DNA of 42,912 bases. Origin: Nostoc sp. LEGE 12450 (GTDB taxonomy: Bacteria; Cyanobacteriota; Cyanobacteriia; Cyanobacteriales; Nostocaceae). Made by a program: the position numbers and the translations under genes. Each line of letters begins with the position of its first letter. Positions within the stretch are counted from its first letter, which is position 1. The notes beneath the pieces are model-generated. The model was not told where the DNA came from. It made no database searches and saw only the letters and a program-made list of their open reading frames with translations. Shown one piece after another: positions 42,723-42,912 of this stretch. Location of the stretch: assembly GCF_015206895.1 (NCBI RefSeq), contig NZ_JADEXU010000063.1:1-42912 (forward strand), given 5' to 3'.

Positions 42723-42912
42723 ATGACAGAAACACAACAAGAAGAAATCATAAATTTACGGGCATTGAATTTAACACCCAAACAGATAGCCCGAAAATTG
42801 GGTATTAAAGTGTCAGATGTCAATGCAGCGATTCAAAATCAAGCACAGCAAACCACATTAGATAGATTGACAAAAGGAGAGCTAGACCCTGTATATCAGT
42901 GTTTAGCAAGCG
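42723..42912 (+). CDS. Partial helix-turn-helix protein, cut by window end
   Basis: An ATG frame stays open to the last base of the window (63 codons). The N-terminus reads EEIINLRALNLTPKQIARKL followed by GIKVSDVNAAI, a clear helix-turn-helix of the type where an LTPKQIARKLG helix pair recognises DNA. It continues into QTTLDRLTKGELDPVYQCLAS. The rest, and therefore any catalytic domain, lies outside. No strong ribosome binding site is seen before the ATG. Family and function cannot be settled from this fragment. Confidence 0.7.
   Translation, partial: MTETQQEEIINLRALNLTPKQIARKLGIKVSDVNAAIQNQAQQTTLDRLTKGELDPVYQCLAS

Overview
The window looks like chromosome or large-plasmid sequence of a filamentous, Nostoc-like cyanobacterium. 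The evidence is the recurring GCGATCGC (HIP1) octamer, short heptamer repeats, an XisH/XisI pair, an RpaB-type response regulator, monomodular NRPS genes and TPS-domain/CHAT genes. No rRNA, tRNA or CRISPR array was seen.

Region 1 (1-11.3 kb) holds two convergent gene strings. On the + strand are a STAND/NB-ARC-type ATPase (998-2410), a zinc-ribbon Ser/Thr kinase with a membrane anchor and TPRs (2433-4358), and an exported FecR-like/TPR protein (4395-5399). On the - strand, facing them, are a SAM methyltransferase (10467-11327), a TPS-domain filamentous-haemagglutinin-type exoprotein (7842-10433) and an exported TPR-CHAT protease-like protein (5360-7849). The two strings overlap tail to tail by 40 bp. 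Together they could form an envelope sensing and effector module; this is an inference.

Region 2 (11.3-15.2 kb) has a 1 kb gene-free stretch with a candidate terminator and a 134-bp inverted-repeat element. It is followed by a class-I flavoprotein disulfide reductase and a plasmid-type protein of unknown function.

Region 3 (15.2-27.7 kb, - strand) is a compact NRPS locus of three one-module synthetases. In transcription order they are C-A-PCP-TE, C-A-PCP and TubC-C-A-NMT-PCP, so the gene carrying the terminating thioesterase comes first and gene order cannot equal peptide order. By-eye pocket residues suggest Phe-like (unsure), Ile/Val-like and Leu (N-methylated). A 28-codon Cys/Ser-rich ORF with a good ribosome binding site lies on the opposite strand between the last two genes.

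Region 4 (28.6-38 kb) is an accessory, partly decayed zone. It has a three-gene integrase operon, xisH-xisI with a 53-nt palindrome upstream, a small protein of unknown function, a frameshifted rpaB-like gene, a truncated SDR gene, a TetR regulator with two matching operator-like sites, a small membrane protein and a hybrid histidine kinase with an abrupt N-terminus. A near-identical ~28-bp motif occurs at both 31.7 kb and 37.7 kb, bracketing the decayed genes.

Region 5 (38-42.9 kb) contains a KGG-repeat stress protein, several strong palindromes and a 1670-bp insertion sequence. The IS transposase appears to be made by -1 frameshifting, and the element sits in a hairpin repeat with a 9-bp target duplication. 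Beyond it are a tiny membrane peptide gene, an unrecognised 136-aa protein and the 5' end of a helix-turn-helix gene cut by the window edge.
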